A DNA stretch of 64,000 nt from Elysia crispata (GCA_033675545.1 JAWDGP010006562.1:1061001-1125000); one strand, 5' to 3'. Shown: positions 13,197 to 24,029, numbered from the stretch's first letter. Made by a program: numbers and translations. Notes: a model not told the origin generated them from the sequence alone.

Positions 13197-14365
13197 ATTT
13201 GTTACAAGAAGGCAAAGATCGTTTAGATAAAGAAATTTTAGAGTTAATGGAAAGAGAAACCAAGCGGGAAGAGAGAATTAAGATGCGATTGAGGGAAGAT
13301 GGCTTACTTCCTGATGAAGATAGAAAACAAGAGGGTATTGATAGGGATATTATTAAAGATGGGACTTTAGAAAGGGTAGTCGTTGAAACCAAAGATGTTG
13401 CAGAAAATGTGACTTTTAGGTTTGATCAATGGGCCTCAAAAGAAAATGAGAATGAAATTCTTGAAGGGATTGAAGCAGAAGGATCAAAGAAGCTTAGAAC
13501 AGTTGTTGTAGATACTGAAAGCAGGCAAGTTTCTGAAGTAGAAAGGAAGTTAAAGAAAATCAAAGGTAATAATCAGGAAAAAGACAGAGATGCAGATGAT
13601 ATTGAATTTGAATCTTTGCTCCAGCAAAAGGGAAACAAAAGCGAGAAACTAGAATTGTCTGAAGAATATATTGATGAACCTGACAGAGATGATTACAATG
13701 GAGAGAAGCGAAGTCAGCAGAAAGGCACTGAAGAAAGAAAAAGAAGTCCAGCTGATAAAATAGAAAGAAAAATAGGTGGAGAGAAAAAAGAGCAGGATGT
13801 AGATAGGTTGAGGTATAAAAAAGACAAAAAACAAGCAAGTTCAATGAATACGCTCTTCTCAGAAAGAATTGAAAAGAAAGATAAGTACAGAAACCAGGAT
13901 AGAACGAATGAAAGGAATGAGGAAATAGAAAAAAGGAAGTACAGATATGACAGCAGGAGGGAATCTTCTTCATGGAATCATAGAGAGAGGCCTCAAAAAG
14001 AAGGCCAAGATGAAAAGAGAGACCAAGTAAAAGAGAAAAAGCGAAAGAATAGGAAAGATAGTAGTAGTGATGATTATGGAAGGCCTGTCAGAATAAAACA
14101 AGAGCATGAGGAAGAGAATGCAGATTGCTTACTAAAGAAAACAAATAGGATTAGTGGCAGTGGTGATGATGGTGCTAATGATGATTATGATGATGATGAT
14201 GATGATGATGATGATGTAGTTGTGAAGGATGAGAGGATATTCCCAAAGAGAAGTGAGAAAGCTGAAAATGCTAGCAAAGCAATAAAAAATCTGGAAGATG
14301 GTAAGCCTGAAACCTATGATAAGCAAATAGGCCTAGAAGAAAGCAGTTCTGTGTTGGAAAATTAG
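13197..14365 (+). CDS. PNN: Pinin, last coding exon: charged C-terminal tail
   Basis: This exon completes a Gly/Asp codon split as G|AT and runs open for about 389 residues to TAG at 14363-14365. The tail is strongly charged (Lys/Arg/Glu/Asp), starting DLLQEGKDRLDKEILELMER. It contains a nine-residue aspartate run encoded by (GAT)n at about 14180-14215. Two sites match the SUMO acceptor pattern (hydrophobic-K-x-E), IKQE before the Asp run and VKDE just after it. Unlike vertebrate pinin I see no long serine-rich or RS-repeat tail, only scattered short basic-serine patches. The reading frame is intact, and the - strand frames opposite it are shadows. Confidence 0.9.
14177..14217 (+). repeat. 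In-frame (GAT)n encoding poly-Asp in pinin
   Basis: A trinucleotide run inside the last pinin exon, coding for consecutive Asp residues after an 'ANDDY' lead-in. The period of three would allow expansion or contraction without a frameshift. Confidence 0.95.
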
Positions 14366-16760
14366 GGAAGATAAAAAAAAAAAAAGAAAAGAAAAATAAG
14401 AAGAAAAAGAGATGTGTCAAATTTACCTCAACATTTTTCTGACTTCTTCCACTAATTTTGTACCTCTCACAATTCGATTTTAATTGAAATGTCTACATTG
14501 AATATATTTGTATTATAAATGCAAAACGATGAAAAGGTTATCAGCCAAATCATCTTTATTTAGCCCATTAAATTATGTTCTTTCAGTTTAAGTTTTGGTG
14601 ATAAATGTTTTTATATCTTCATAAGCACACTTTGCCACTATTGAACAGTGTTTTACCAAAAAAAAAAAAAAAAAAAGAAAAAGCAGTGAACTAGAGATTC
14701 ATCGACCCAGCTTAGTCTGGTTAAAAAACTGGTTGGATGAAAGGTTCATTAATTTCAAGGAATAAAACAAGGGAAAAATATATATTTCTTACATGTAATT
14801 CAATAGCTAGTTTGTTTAAACAGAACATGTCTTGCAAAATGATTTCCTTCCATTGTGCATGTATGTTTTTTGTCTTAATTTCATAATCGAATATAATTGT
14901 TTTGTTAAAAAGCAAAAGGATAAACAACACTGTAGTATGAAAAGATTCTTTTCTTTTAAATTAAATTTTTGCTTCGGGATGAGTTTGTTCCATGAGAGGG
15001 TTTTTTTGTACTGTGAAAAAGTGAAAAAAAAATATGAGATTATTTCTCAGTTCATTGGAGAAAGGCTTATTTGAGTTTGAGGTCATTAAATGCAAAGTTC
15101 ACTCAATGTCACTGAAACCAGTAAGGTTTATGCAGTACCTAGAATTTTGGTTTTAACAGTGGCCCACTGTATATATATATATATATATTATTAGTTATTT
15201 TGACATAACATTCCCTTCCCCTACTTGTTGACCATCAATGATTTTGTTCCTCAATAAAGTAGAATTACATTTCATTGTGTGAAAGACCAAAGGACATTTT
15301 TTTCAAGCATTCAAAGAAAATTAATTGAAACAAAATCATGCTTTCAAAGCACAAAGAAGGTTACATCATGTATGCATAGATACCCTAAATCTAATATGGC
15401 ATATTCTTTACCTATGTAACCCCTTGCAACAAATGAGCAAGAAGAGAATGAAGGTATTCCAATTCAGTCTTTTCACATACTCATAGTTATTAATTTAATA
15501 CAATAATAGCTTAACTTCTCTAAATCTCTAGAGAATGCAGAGTGTCACTTGAAGACCGGAATATTGTTTGGCCTCTAAAGACAAAATAAACTAGTGACTT
15601 AAAATGCTCAGAAATCAGGAAATGACCTTTTGGCCTGCTGTTGTTTGTTAGTGTTACACATCATATCTCAATTTCTTTTTTCCTTGTCAATTAATTTTAC
15701 CTATCATTTTCCTCATTGTAATTCTAGCTGATACAAACCAAGTAAAGAAATTGGTAAAAACGATATCTCCCATTTTGTTGATAAGCTGATATAGATTCCA
15801 TTAAATCTTATGTCAGATTAAACCAAGCCCCTCATATCAAAGTGAAGTAATTTGTCTCTTTTTTGCCATCGACTTTTCAGTTAGAAGTCCATTTAAATAT
15901 CCGAAGATTCAGGTTTTTTACAACCTTAGCTTTATAATCTAAGCGAGAGATATTGGCACATGTAACCTCAACAACTGCACACAAATATTACACCTAGTTC
16001 AGGATTATGAATTGTACTATAAAATTCCAGTTACAGGCCTAGTACTTCAGTGGGATTAGTAGTTGGATAGTGTATGGTCATTTTTTTTTTCATCTTAGGA
16101 ATCCGCCTGCTGCTACACATGATTTTTTTATCAACAAGCTCAGAGTTCATTTTTTTTGTGAACATGAAAATGAAAAAAAAAACAAAAAAAAAACAACAGA
16201 ACTGTATTGATCTGGAAGCTTCTTGTCTTACAGTAACTCTGTTGTAATGGAACTTATTTTGAATAAAGATGGTGACTGACTGCTTATTCAATGTTTGGAC
16301 CATGAAACATTTTAACTTATCACACTTTCCAGTTTGCATTTCCAGGTCTGCCTTGCTGGTAAGTATTTTGAGTAAATAACAATTATTGTCTATTATTTTT
16401 TGTTAATTAAAAAAAAAGGTGGAAAATCAATAGTATGTCTTTTATTCTTTACAAATTAATGTAATTTTTTTTAATACTGAGGGCACAAACTGTTCCAAAA
16501 TAACGTTAAGAATGGAATTACAAATTTGATTTAGTACAGTTATTGGTAAAAAATCTTCATGATTACCACAGCACAGTTTGTTATTTTTTTAAAGAAAGAT
16601 TATTTATTTACTGAATGTTGTCAATATTTCTTTAAAGCATTGGATAAGTGGAAAATCTCACAAATTATAATTGAAATGAGTTAAAACAATCTTCCTAACA
16701 ATGCAGTATATCTTTTAATCCAACTTGAAAAATGAATCAATAAAGATTTATGCTTGCGTT
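14366..16760 (+). other. PNN: Pinin 3' UTR and downstream flank
   Basis: AT-rich, without a convincing gene. Candidate poly(A) signals AATAAA occur at 14761, 15253, 16262 and 16739. I cannot say which is used. An A-run at 14659-14676 and a short (TA)n at about 15172-15188 are present. The few open frames (for example the - strand one ending near 16339) have no recognisable content. Confidence 0.5.
15253..15258 (+). promoter_or_regulatory. PNN: Candidate poly(A) signal for pinin
   Basis: AATAAA in a T-rich context (tcaataaagtag), 0.9 kb after the stop codon, one of several candidates. Confidence 0.3.
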
Positions 16761-16929
16761 TTATAATTTTGTCTCTGTCGTGTGCTTAGAACAAATGGGG
16801 TTTGTCTTGCAAATGCAGCTATAATTATTCGATTGAATATTAAAACTGAACCAGTCTTGATGGCAATCAGGGGAGGCTACGCCCTGCAAAGGTTTGAATG
16901 GAACGCATTGATGTGATTCAAAAGGTATA

Positions 16930-17445
16930 AGGTACAAGCGTGATTGCCCATTCAAATGAACAGGTGGGAAGGCAACTACATTGAAGAAATGCAAACTCCA
17001 CAAAAATAACGGACCATTGTTTTAACAGTAACACATTTGTCATGAAGGCGTTCTTGGAGGGCACTTTTTCACCACATCAAGTGGAGCACTACGTTGTATT
17101 TGTAATGGGCCACCAGCACCACAAAATACCTTATACTAAATATATATATAATGTGGTGCTGATGACTCATTACAAGTACAATGTACTGCTCGACCTGATG
17201 TGGTGAAAAAATGTCCTCCAATACAAAGTAATAACATGTAACAGCTCAGGCAGTAAATGTATTAGAGGGAAAAGAAAATTTAAGGCTCCGGACTTTTAAA
17301 AAGCTTTTAACTACATTTATTCTATATCTAGTCACAATCTGTGTCACTCATGCGAGACAAATAAATAGTGGCACATTAATAAGTTTGCATTTCTTCAATG
17401 TGCATGTAGTTATCTACTCCGCATGTTCATTTGAGTGGGAAATTA
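16930..17445. repeat. Dispersed repeat family 1, foldback copy d
   Basis: The left part (about 16935-17000) is the reverse complement of the right part (about 17388-17445), both carrying the 'gtttgcatttcttcaatgta' and 'gttcatttgaatggg' blocks of family 1. Between them sits a near-perfect palindrome, listed separately. The family 1 landmark 'cacatcaagtggagcactac' is present once on each strand. Confidence 0.75.
17054..17221. repeat. 70-base inverted repeat with 28-base loop (foldback/MITE-like)
   Basis: Arm 17054-17123 begins ttggagggcactttttcacc. Arm 17152-17221 is its reverse complement with roughly ten mismatches. The loop is TA-rich (tatatatata). The arm sequence is the family 1 core also seen once at about 6903-6967 and once at about 60350-60415. 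Confidence 0.93.
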
Positions 17446-17654
17446 TTCTCGTAAGCTATGCTCTAGAGTTTAGACAAAACTTCAAATGAACAGATGGGAA
17501 AGACTACCACAAAAATTATTATAAAGACTACCACAATAATTATTAAAGGAAAGCAAATTTGACAATTACATATCTCTTCCAGTCATACTACAGCTATATT
17601 AATGGAAAACAACTGGAGACCAAAAACAGATATGGAAGTGATTATCCAGGTGCA

Positions 17655-17703
17655 TTGCTCCAGAATAACCCAAATCTCAAGCCTTTGGGCTATTCTGGTG
17701 CAA
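17655..17703. repeat. Short imperfect hairpin
   Basis: Arm 17655-17674 (ttgctccagaataacccaaa) pairs with 17684-17703 (tttgggctattctggtgcaa) with two mismatches and a nine-base loop. It has no T-run after it, so terminator-type reasoning does not apply in this eukaryotic context. Confidence 0.85.
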
Positions 17704-17904
17704 ATATTTTGTGTCACGTGACATTATTCTTAGGTCTTGGGTTCTACTACTACTAGTAGCACTAGGCCTTACTTTGGCTTGCTTTTAATTGTCAATTGAT
17801 TACCCGGTCATATCACTGTTTTCACCAACTTGTCCATTTCTAAAATACAAGATAGCATTAACAGGTAAATATAATAGAAGAGTAAAGTTATGCTGTAGTA
17901 GGTA

Positions 17905-18180
17905 GAAACCCATTGGGGAGCTAGACAACAGGGAGTCTTCAGAGAAGAAACCCCCCCTTGTAGTAAGTGTTTCGGCCCTGAACTTCTGACACTCTAAGGG
18001 GGCCGGGCCACACCCAGGTCATGACTCCCAGGTATCTCCATGTTATCTTTTTTTTTTTTTTTTTCACAGCGAACCCACAACCTCATCTCTTGATGGATTG
18101 CTGATCCCGGCGCTCTACCATTTCGCCAACTGGTCCTGCGATGGTTAGAGCATTTTTAATCCTAAAAGAGAAACCTCTCA
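17905..18180 (-). repeat. tRNA-like repeat at the 3' side of the LINE
   Basis: Read on the - strand it starts at the LINE stop codon (atgagaggtttct) and continues through 'ggattaaaaatgctctaa' to a tRNA-like core. The core has an A-box-like tggcgaaatgg and, about 45 bases on, a B-box-like gggttcg. An A-run (18048-18064) follows, then 'ggagtcatgacc...ggcccggccc' and 'caagggggggtttcttctct'. A second copy in the same orientation lies at 21765-21945, and a diverged + strand copy at about 37855-38050. Confidence 0.8.
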
Positions 18181-18660
18181 TTTTTTCCTGCTCCAGATCC
18201 ACCGGGAACTGTTTTCGGCTATTTCCGCTAGTAACTTTAGAGCTTTTGTTCTTTTGTTGCCACATATTGAAAGTTTAGTCAGAAGGTTGTAGACTGATGA
18301 CCCTACGAATCCTCTGGCACCAAACTCAACAGGCATCACCACAGCTTTGTAGCCGGCATTTTCTAGCTCTTTGATCAGGTTCATGTATTTCTCTCTTTAG
18401 TAGATGTGGACCTCTTCCATTCTGTTTTCGTATGGTACTTTTAGCTCCGCCATGATCAATTGTTGTGTGGAAGCTGAATGTTTCACGATATCAGGCCTTA
18501 TACTTGTTTCTTTGATTATACTGGGGTGATTGTCCCATTCTGGAAGGTCTTCTAAAACATCCCTGTCATCACAACCTTCTAGAAGGCATTTTATCTGGTT
18601 TGTTGTCCTCACCGGCCTTCCGTGCCATGACTTAGCGCCTCCCTCTGTTGTGAATATCAA
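18178..18660 (-). pseudogene. LINE restriction-like endonuclease domain
   Basis: Two frames (18660-18397, then 18384-18178) together give the C-terminal nuclease that nicks target DNA for target-primed reverse transcription. Visible motifs are SIRPDIVKH followed by IMAELKVPYE, the PD...ExK pattern of this nuclease, then an EFGARGFVGSSVY segment and the terminal SSRWIWSRKK. A frame change between the two parts and the absence of one continuous frame with the RT show that it is broken. Confidence 0.85.
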
Positions 18661-18925
18661 CGCGAAGCTATTAGGGAGGGTAGTCTCTCCTACAAGATAT
18701 CAGATCTTTAATCTTATGTTTTTGTAATAAATCTATAGTGAATAATTATCGGAGTTGAGCCTAGTCAGATTGAGAAACTAAATGCCTGTGTATCTTATCA
18801 TCCCAGTCATCACAACCGTCTAGAAGGCATTTTATCTGGTTTGTTGTCCTCAATGGCCTTCCGTGCCATGACTTAGCGCATCCCTCTGTTGTGTATATCA
18901 ACGCGTTGTTATTAGGTAGTCTCTC
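18566..18925 (-). repeat. Internal direct duplication in the LINE
   Basis: About 120 bases at 18566-18692 recur at about 18806-18925. Both read through 'ctagaaggcattttatctgg' and 'ccttccgtgccatgacttag'. They are separated by about 110 bases of unrelated AT-rich sequence. The duplicated part encodes the start of the endonuclease segment (SWHGRPVRTTNQIK). It arose after or during insertion and adds to the inactivation. Confidence 0.9.
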
Positions 18926-19083
18926 CTTTAGCCGAGCTTATGATTGCGGCAAGTTCCTGAAGGACTCTATTATGCCTCCATGTGTATCGCCCCTGTGAGA
19001 GGGCGATTTTGCAAGAGCTCAAGACATGCTCTTTGGTCTGCCTGCCTTGGCATAGCGGTTAAGAAGGGTCCTGTTTCTTTCGC
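18915..19083 (-). pseudogene. LINE CCHC zinc-knuckle segment
   Basis: The frame reads PLCQGRQTKEHVLSSCKIAL then SQGRYTWRHNRVLQEL. This is the CxxC...HxxxxC knuckle found between RT and endonuclease in R2-like LINEs. The first cysteine position is replaced by an in-frame stop (TAA) just before PLC. Confidence 0.75.
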
Positions 19084-19894
19084 TACTGTACCAGATTTGC
19101 GTTTGAGGGCAGGAGATCGTACACTGATCTGATGAGAAAGCTGATCCGAAGTGGCGCCATGTGCCAGATCTCATTCCATGTGAGGGATTTCTGCAGGGCA
19201 TTATCCCAATTAGTCCATTGTCCCTGTTGAGGTTGCTGGACTGCTTTCTGAACCCTTCTGGAATCTTCATTGAGCCGTATCTCATTGATGACCATGTCTC
19301 TTTTTCTCTTTCCCTTCTGCTTTTGACCACCACTTTGCTGTAGATGATCCTAGCCCTTTGCGGTCAGTTTGAGTTTGCCCAATCACTTCTTTAATCTGAA
19401 GGCACTCTTTGGCTTCGTCTACGCCTTCTATAACTTTCCATTTCCTACCCGTCTTTATGTTCGGTTGCACTGTCTTCACAACCGGGTCATCGGAGTCCTC
19501 TAACATAGAGAGTTAGCCTGGCTTTGCCACATTTATACTCTTCCAAGATGGATTTTAGTGGGAGTCTCAGCTTTGCTTTACGGCAATACATTGCCACATC
19601 TGTGAGTACCCCTAACCACCTCCTGGTGAACTTATTGATCTTAGCTTTTATTGCCTCAACTGTAGTTGAGCAGATTTTATAGACCAGGAGTGGCCAGAGG
19701 AGCTTCAGAATTAGCATGAACTGTAGGCACCACACTTTCAGCTTACCCTGAAGACCACATCTGTTGATGGCTAGCAGGCCTTCGTTAGCAAGTTCTACTG
19801 TTTCTAATCCTCTTTTGGTATCTTTCATGGATGAATCGTACCATCTCCCAAGGCTCTTAGTCTTAACTGGCCACTGTGAATATCGTCGTCGCAT
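19083..19894 (-). pseudogene. LINE region between RT and zinc knuckle
   Basis: Three overlapping frames on the - strand (19894-19487, 19506-19282, 19295-19083). They carry the landmarks expected after the RT: a 'KSLGRWYDSSMKDT' block, LKLLWPLLVYKI, FTRRWLGV, then TGRKWKVIEGVDEAKE and a later IRSVYDLLPSNANL just before the knuckle. The order is preserved, with frameshifts at each junction. Confidence 0.8.
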
Positions 19895-19955
19895 CTATCT
19901 TACCTTTCCTTACTGAAAGACTGCGAGACTTCTTTGATTTGAATTTCATCCTGCA

Positions 19956-20852
19956 TCATGCCATTAAGACGTCAAGGCGCTCTAGCATTCGGCGTGTTTC
20001 GTCTTCCTTTGAGCAGATTATGGTGGTATCATCCATGAATGCTTTCAAAGGAGGCATGAAGCAACCTCCACCTAGATTGGCTGGGCCTGCACTATCTTCT
20101 GCTGCTTTCAAGATGACTTCCATAACCACGACGAACAGGATTGGTGATATGGTACAGCCCATGGCGATTCCAATTTCCAAGTTGATCCAGTCTGTGGTGT
20201 AGCTATTGGTGGAGAATCTCATCCGGAAATCGCTGAAATAGTCATCTAGCATCACTTGTATATCCTCCGGAACATGGTACATCCTCAGGGCCAGCTGAAT
20301 CATTTGAAGTGGTACCGACCCGTAAGCATTTGCCAGGTCCAACCAAATGACGTCAAGGTTAAGTTTCTCCGATTTTGCCCTTTGAATAGCTTCCCAGATC
20401 ATCGCTGCATGCTCTAAGCATGCAGAAACTCCGGGGATGCCTCCTTTCTGGACTGAGATATTTATGTACACATTTTCAGTGAGATATTTTGTTAAGCGGG
20501 ATGCCATGACTGAGAAGAATATCTTTCCTTCTACATTCAACAGCGAGATTGGTCGAAACTGATTTATTTCAGTCGAGTTTTGCTCCTTGGCTATATAAAC
20601 TCCATCAGCAGACATCCACTGCTCACTGATCTTGAGGTTGCTCCATGCTCCTCGGAGAATTTTGTGCAACCGCTTTAGAACGTTTGGACATCTTTTATAC
20701 AGTAGATAAGGCACGCTATTGGGACCTGGAGCTGTCTTGGCTCTTACTTCCTGCAGTACTGCATTAATTTCTTTCAAGCTTGGTGGTTTGCTATTGAATT
20801 CTTCGTTGGGAGCAGCTGGCCACACCAGACCAGCAGGTTCACTTAGAGGCAT
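19956..20852 (-). pseudogene. LINE reverse transcriptase domain
   Basis: A 298-residue open frame. In order it contains: RAKTAPGPNSVPYLLYKRC (fingers), QFRPISLLNVEGKIFF, the QKGGIPGVSACLEH block, motif A (VIWLDLANAYGSVP, catalytic Asp), GIAMGCTISPILFV (motif B), and motif C FMDD with both catalytic Asp residues. The domain itself looks intact, so decay elsewhere is what kills the element. It would make cDNA by target-primed reverse transcription in the nucleus. Confidence 0.93.
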
Positions 20853-20865
20853 TTCTCTATTTGGG

Positions 20866-21475
20866 TCAGAATATGTTTTCCTCAGGTGGGTCTCCAGCTG
20901 TTCTTTCTGTACTGAAAGAGAACCTGATCTTGGTTGCTGGAAGAGTTGTATTGCAAACTGCTCTGCTCAGTACTGAGTGTCTCGCCTTCAAACCTCGCCA
21001 AAGTTCCTGCAGCCCATTTTCCTCTTTTTTTTCAGTCGCTGATTTCATTTGTTTCCTTAAGTTTTTCTTCTGCTTTCGCAGGGTTTCCATCTCACGTTGC
21101 CTTCTACTTTTCTAAGGTTCTCTTTTGGCTTGATGTTGTTTAGGCCCCGAAGGTTTTAAGACATGTCTGGTAGATAATGTCACCGAAAGTGATCCAAAGT
21201 GCTCTTCCCGATGAGCTTGTCCAGTTGTAGGATTATTTTGCTATCCAGAGCTTCCCATTGTTCTTTTGCGCTTGCTGGTGGGAAATTGATCTCTGTCGTT
21301 TATCGTTGATGAGCCTCGACAGACTCCTCAGCGTGGATTTCCTCAGCACTGTGATTTTGAACCTGGCTTTGGTTTTCCGACGTCTTACCTGCCTGAGCAG
21401 TGTGCTACTGTTGACTCGTCGAAGCATCAAGCAGCCCTGAGGATCTTCATCCCTCTTTCGGCGGTACACATACAC
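20866..21475 (-). pseudogene. LINE N-terminal region upstream of RT
   Basis: Frames at 21475-21233 and 21090-20866 plus a short linker give basic, helix-prone sequence. It includes a run of KKNLRKQMKSATEKKEE and a LQELWRGLKARHSVL block that commonly sits shortly before the RT in this LINE group. A 'LETHLRKTYSDPNRE' segment joins directly to the RT frame at about 20860. Two stops and frameshifts are present. I do not see the N-terminal zinc fingers of R2. Confidence 0.65.
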
Positions 21476-21764
21476 ATGGATAGTCCATTTTCAAATTACT
21501 GCGTTGTTCTGATCTCGTAGTCCTTTGGGCGTTTTCAGTCGTGGTCGATTTGTCACCGGTTGATCAATCATTTTCTCCCCCCTTTCGGTGGATCATGGGA
21601 GCATCTCTCTTTATTATGACTTGTAGCGATTTATTTTAGAGGCCAAGGGGTTGCCCGCGAGGCCTCGATTCTAGTCTTTCCTAGTGTCTTGTGTCTTTCC
21701 AGGAGTCTTCCGGTCTCTCCTGAACGTTGTCCGGCATATTCCCGGAAGTCAATGGACATGCCAT

Positions 21765-21943
21765 GTGTAGAAACTCATTGGGGAGCTAGATGACAGGGAG
21801 ACTTCAGAGAAGAAACCCCCCCTTGTTCGAACCCACTCCCGCATCTCTTGATGGATTCCTGATCCCGACGTTATACCATTTCGCCAACTGGTCCTGCGAT
21901 GATTAGAGCATTTTTAATCCTTATGAAGAAACCTCTCATTTCT

Positions 21944-21945
<2 letters not shown>
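21765..21945 (-). repeat. tRNA-like repeat at the 5' side of the LINE
   Basis: Same orientation as the copy at 17905-18180. It has the atgagaggtttct start, 'ggattaaaaatgctctaa', the tggcgaaatgg A-box-like word, a gggttcgaac B-box-like word and 'caagggggggtttcttctct'. It lacks the A-run and the 'ggagtcatg' block found in the other copy. It abuts a (TA)n array. Confidence 0.8.
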
Positions 21946-21946
<1 letters not shown>

Positions 21947-22014
<68 letters not shown>

Positions 22015-22060
22015 CACATACATACACACACATATACATATACACACACACACTTATACA
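21947..22060. repeat. (TA)n with TACACA tail
   Basis: About 30 TA units, followed by mixed TACACA and CACACA repeats. Confidence 0.97.
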
Positions 22061-22139
22061 TGTATATATCTCTTCCAGAGCCAACCATTGCACAGTTTTA
22101 AACATTGCGACATTCTCACGTGATTAATCTTAACCTGGC

Positions 22140-22300
22140 GTGGTAAAAAAAGTAATCTCCATTCAAAGTAAAAAAAAAAACGCAACAGCTCATATAGATC
22201 TAATGTGAATTATTACAGAGAATAAATTTTTAAGGCCCCGGAGTTTAAAAAATGTATGGGTTGCCGTACTCTGGATTGCTGAAGCTTAAGTTCCAAGTTT
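22140..22300 (-). repeat. Dispersed repeat family 1, fragment e
   Basis: It shares 'ggtaaaaaaagtaatctcca', 'gcaacagctcatatag', 'tttttaaggccccggagttt' and 'ggattgctgaagcttaag' with 17200-17340. It is the reverse complement of parts of the copies at 6.6-6.9 kb and 60.2-60.3 kb. Confidence 0.6.
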
Positions 22301-22481
22301 GTATGGGCGAAGTACAAAAAAATCTCCTAGTCCTATAGTCCCACTCATTAAAACTCACAACACACTCACACCATAAGCAAAATTCGAGTACAATTCACTC
22401 AAACTCAAAGTTGACTCTTGCATTCTTTGCAAAAACAAACTAAAATTAACGCTTCAGCACTCAGTCTGAAAACAAACAAGT

Positions 22482-22483
<2 letters not shown>

Positions 22484-22550
<67 letters not shown>
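22484..22550. repeat. (TA)n microsatellite
   Basis: More than 30 TA units, followed by a short GTGTGTG. Confidence 0.97.
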
Positions 22551-22552
<2 letters not shown>

Positions 22553-22559
22553 TGTGTGT

Positions 22560-24020
22560 GTGAGGGGATGTTTCTTCTGATTTTGGTTAATTTTGCACCA
22601 TTAGAGGCCACAGACTGCGGCATTGTCTCCGTTAGCTCGAGATAAAGACACTAGAGACACTGACAGACTCTTAGTACATGTACAATGCCTACCAAAATTC
22701 CTGGTCAGTGTCACAATGCTGAAAATAGTCTCCGGTAACCCCTACACCTTAAATTGCAACCACCATAAAATGATGACCATATTGATGATTTAGTACACGT
22801 ACATGAAACTCTTACTGTCTTAGTCTTACTACTTACAGACTACAATTGAGTGAATCTACTTGTACTCAGCTCTTGCGAAATGATTGCTTTAGACAAGTTT
22901 CGTTGAAAGTTCACCAACTGGTTGGATTGTGTTTTTACCGCATTGTGTCAAATAAGATCAATGAGTCGATCTTCTCAGTCATATTGCACCAATAAGCCAA
23001 AACAGCTTTTTTTTTTTTTTTTTAAATTAACCTCTCGGCAGAATAGGAGTTCCAGCCCGCCCTTCTCTAGCGCAAGGTCTAACTTTAAGCTTGCAACTCT
23101 TCAGCCTGTTTCTTTCTCTGCTCTATAATTTTTTTTAGTAAGCACTTACCAACAAAAAATTGAAGAACATTATTATCATTGTGAAGCTGTCAAAAAGAGT
23201 CAATATAAGGAAAAAAATCATAATAAACAAACGCAGTTAAGAATGAATTGGATTATTTTATCTGAATTTTCAAAAATGTACATAGATGTAGTATACATTT
23301 GTACATGGATAACATATTTTTGCAGAGCAAAAATTAAACAATGACTCTACTTTGATAAACTTTAAATTAATATCAAGCATCCTTTTTTTTTTTTGTATTG
23401 TCAACCCGAAATCGAAAACTCATCTCTAAATTGCTTAGAATAGATCAGATTAGATGTCTTATCTGCGGACAGTGATTTAAAAGTTACGAGGATATGTTTA
23501 TCGGAGTAAAATCGATTTTAAGAAAGGATCAGCATTGACGATAGAGATACAACCGTCGGTGTCTTCACTGCGGTGCGGTGGATTTATTCATTCGAGAAAA
23601 CCGCCCAAAGAATTCTTCTCAATTCTTATACTTGGTGAAAGTGTCGGACCATGACTAGATCTAGGTTTCAAACATTACAATTTACATGTATTAATTATAC
23701 TATGGGGAAAGCAGCTTAGAATAACCACTATGAAAAGATACCACTTTACTAAGCGAACACTGAAAGTAACAGAATGATGTCCATGGGTTTTCAGCTGCAC
23801 AATTATCAACTCCAACAAAGTACTGAGTGATAGTACTGATACCTATTACAGCCGAGCCCCCTTTTTGCTCATTTTTAAATTTATATTTCACCAGCACTAC
23901 CACTATATGTTGTTTTTGAAAAAAAAAAAAAAAAAAAGAAGAGAATCCATATACATGTATACTATTTCTTACAACTACTGCTGCTGATGCTGCTAACTGT
24001 TTGTACTAGTAAGTACTACT
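22560..24020. other. No gene recognised
   Basis: AT-rich spacer with T-runs near 23008 and 23382 and an A-run near 23920-23937. No conserved frame. Confidence 0.6.
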
Positions 24021-24029
24021 ACTACCACT

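Larger units (their letters stand above)
18048..21765 (-). mobile_element. Decayed non-LTR retrotransposon with restriction-like endonuclease (R2/HERO-type LINE)
   Basis: One - strand element about 3.7 kb long. From 5' to 3' it reads: an N-terminal linker, a reverse transcriptase, a thumb and linker region, a CCHC knuckle, a PD-(D/E)xK-type endonuclease after the reverse transcriptase, and a tail ending in an A-run. A single open frame with the endonuclease at the C-terminus is the layout of the R2/NeSL/HERO LINE groups. The wording of the RT (QKGGIPGV, LDLANAYGS, FMDD) is closest to the HERO type as I know it. The frame is broken repeatedly, and part of the 3' half is duplicated internally, so the copy is inactive. 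Confidence 0.88.

Noticed and set aside
13153..14326. Several - strand frames opposite the last pinin exon, up to 137 codons
   Set aside because: They are antisense shadows of a purine-rich coding exon, with Phe/Leu/Ser-rich content that fits no protein.
21947..22008. Direct repeats suggestive of a CRISPR array
   Set aside because: Simple (TA)n with no spacers. The organism is eukaryotic.
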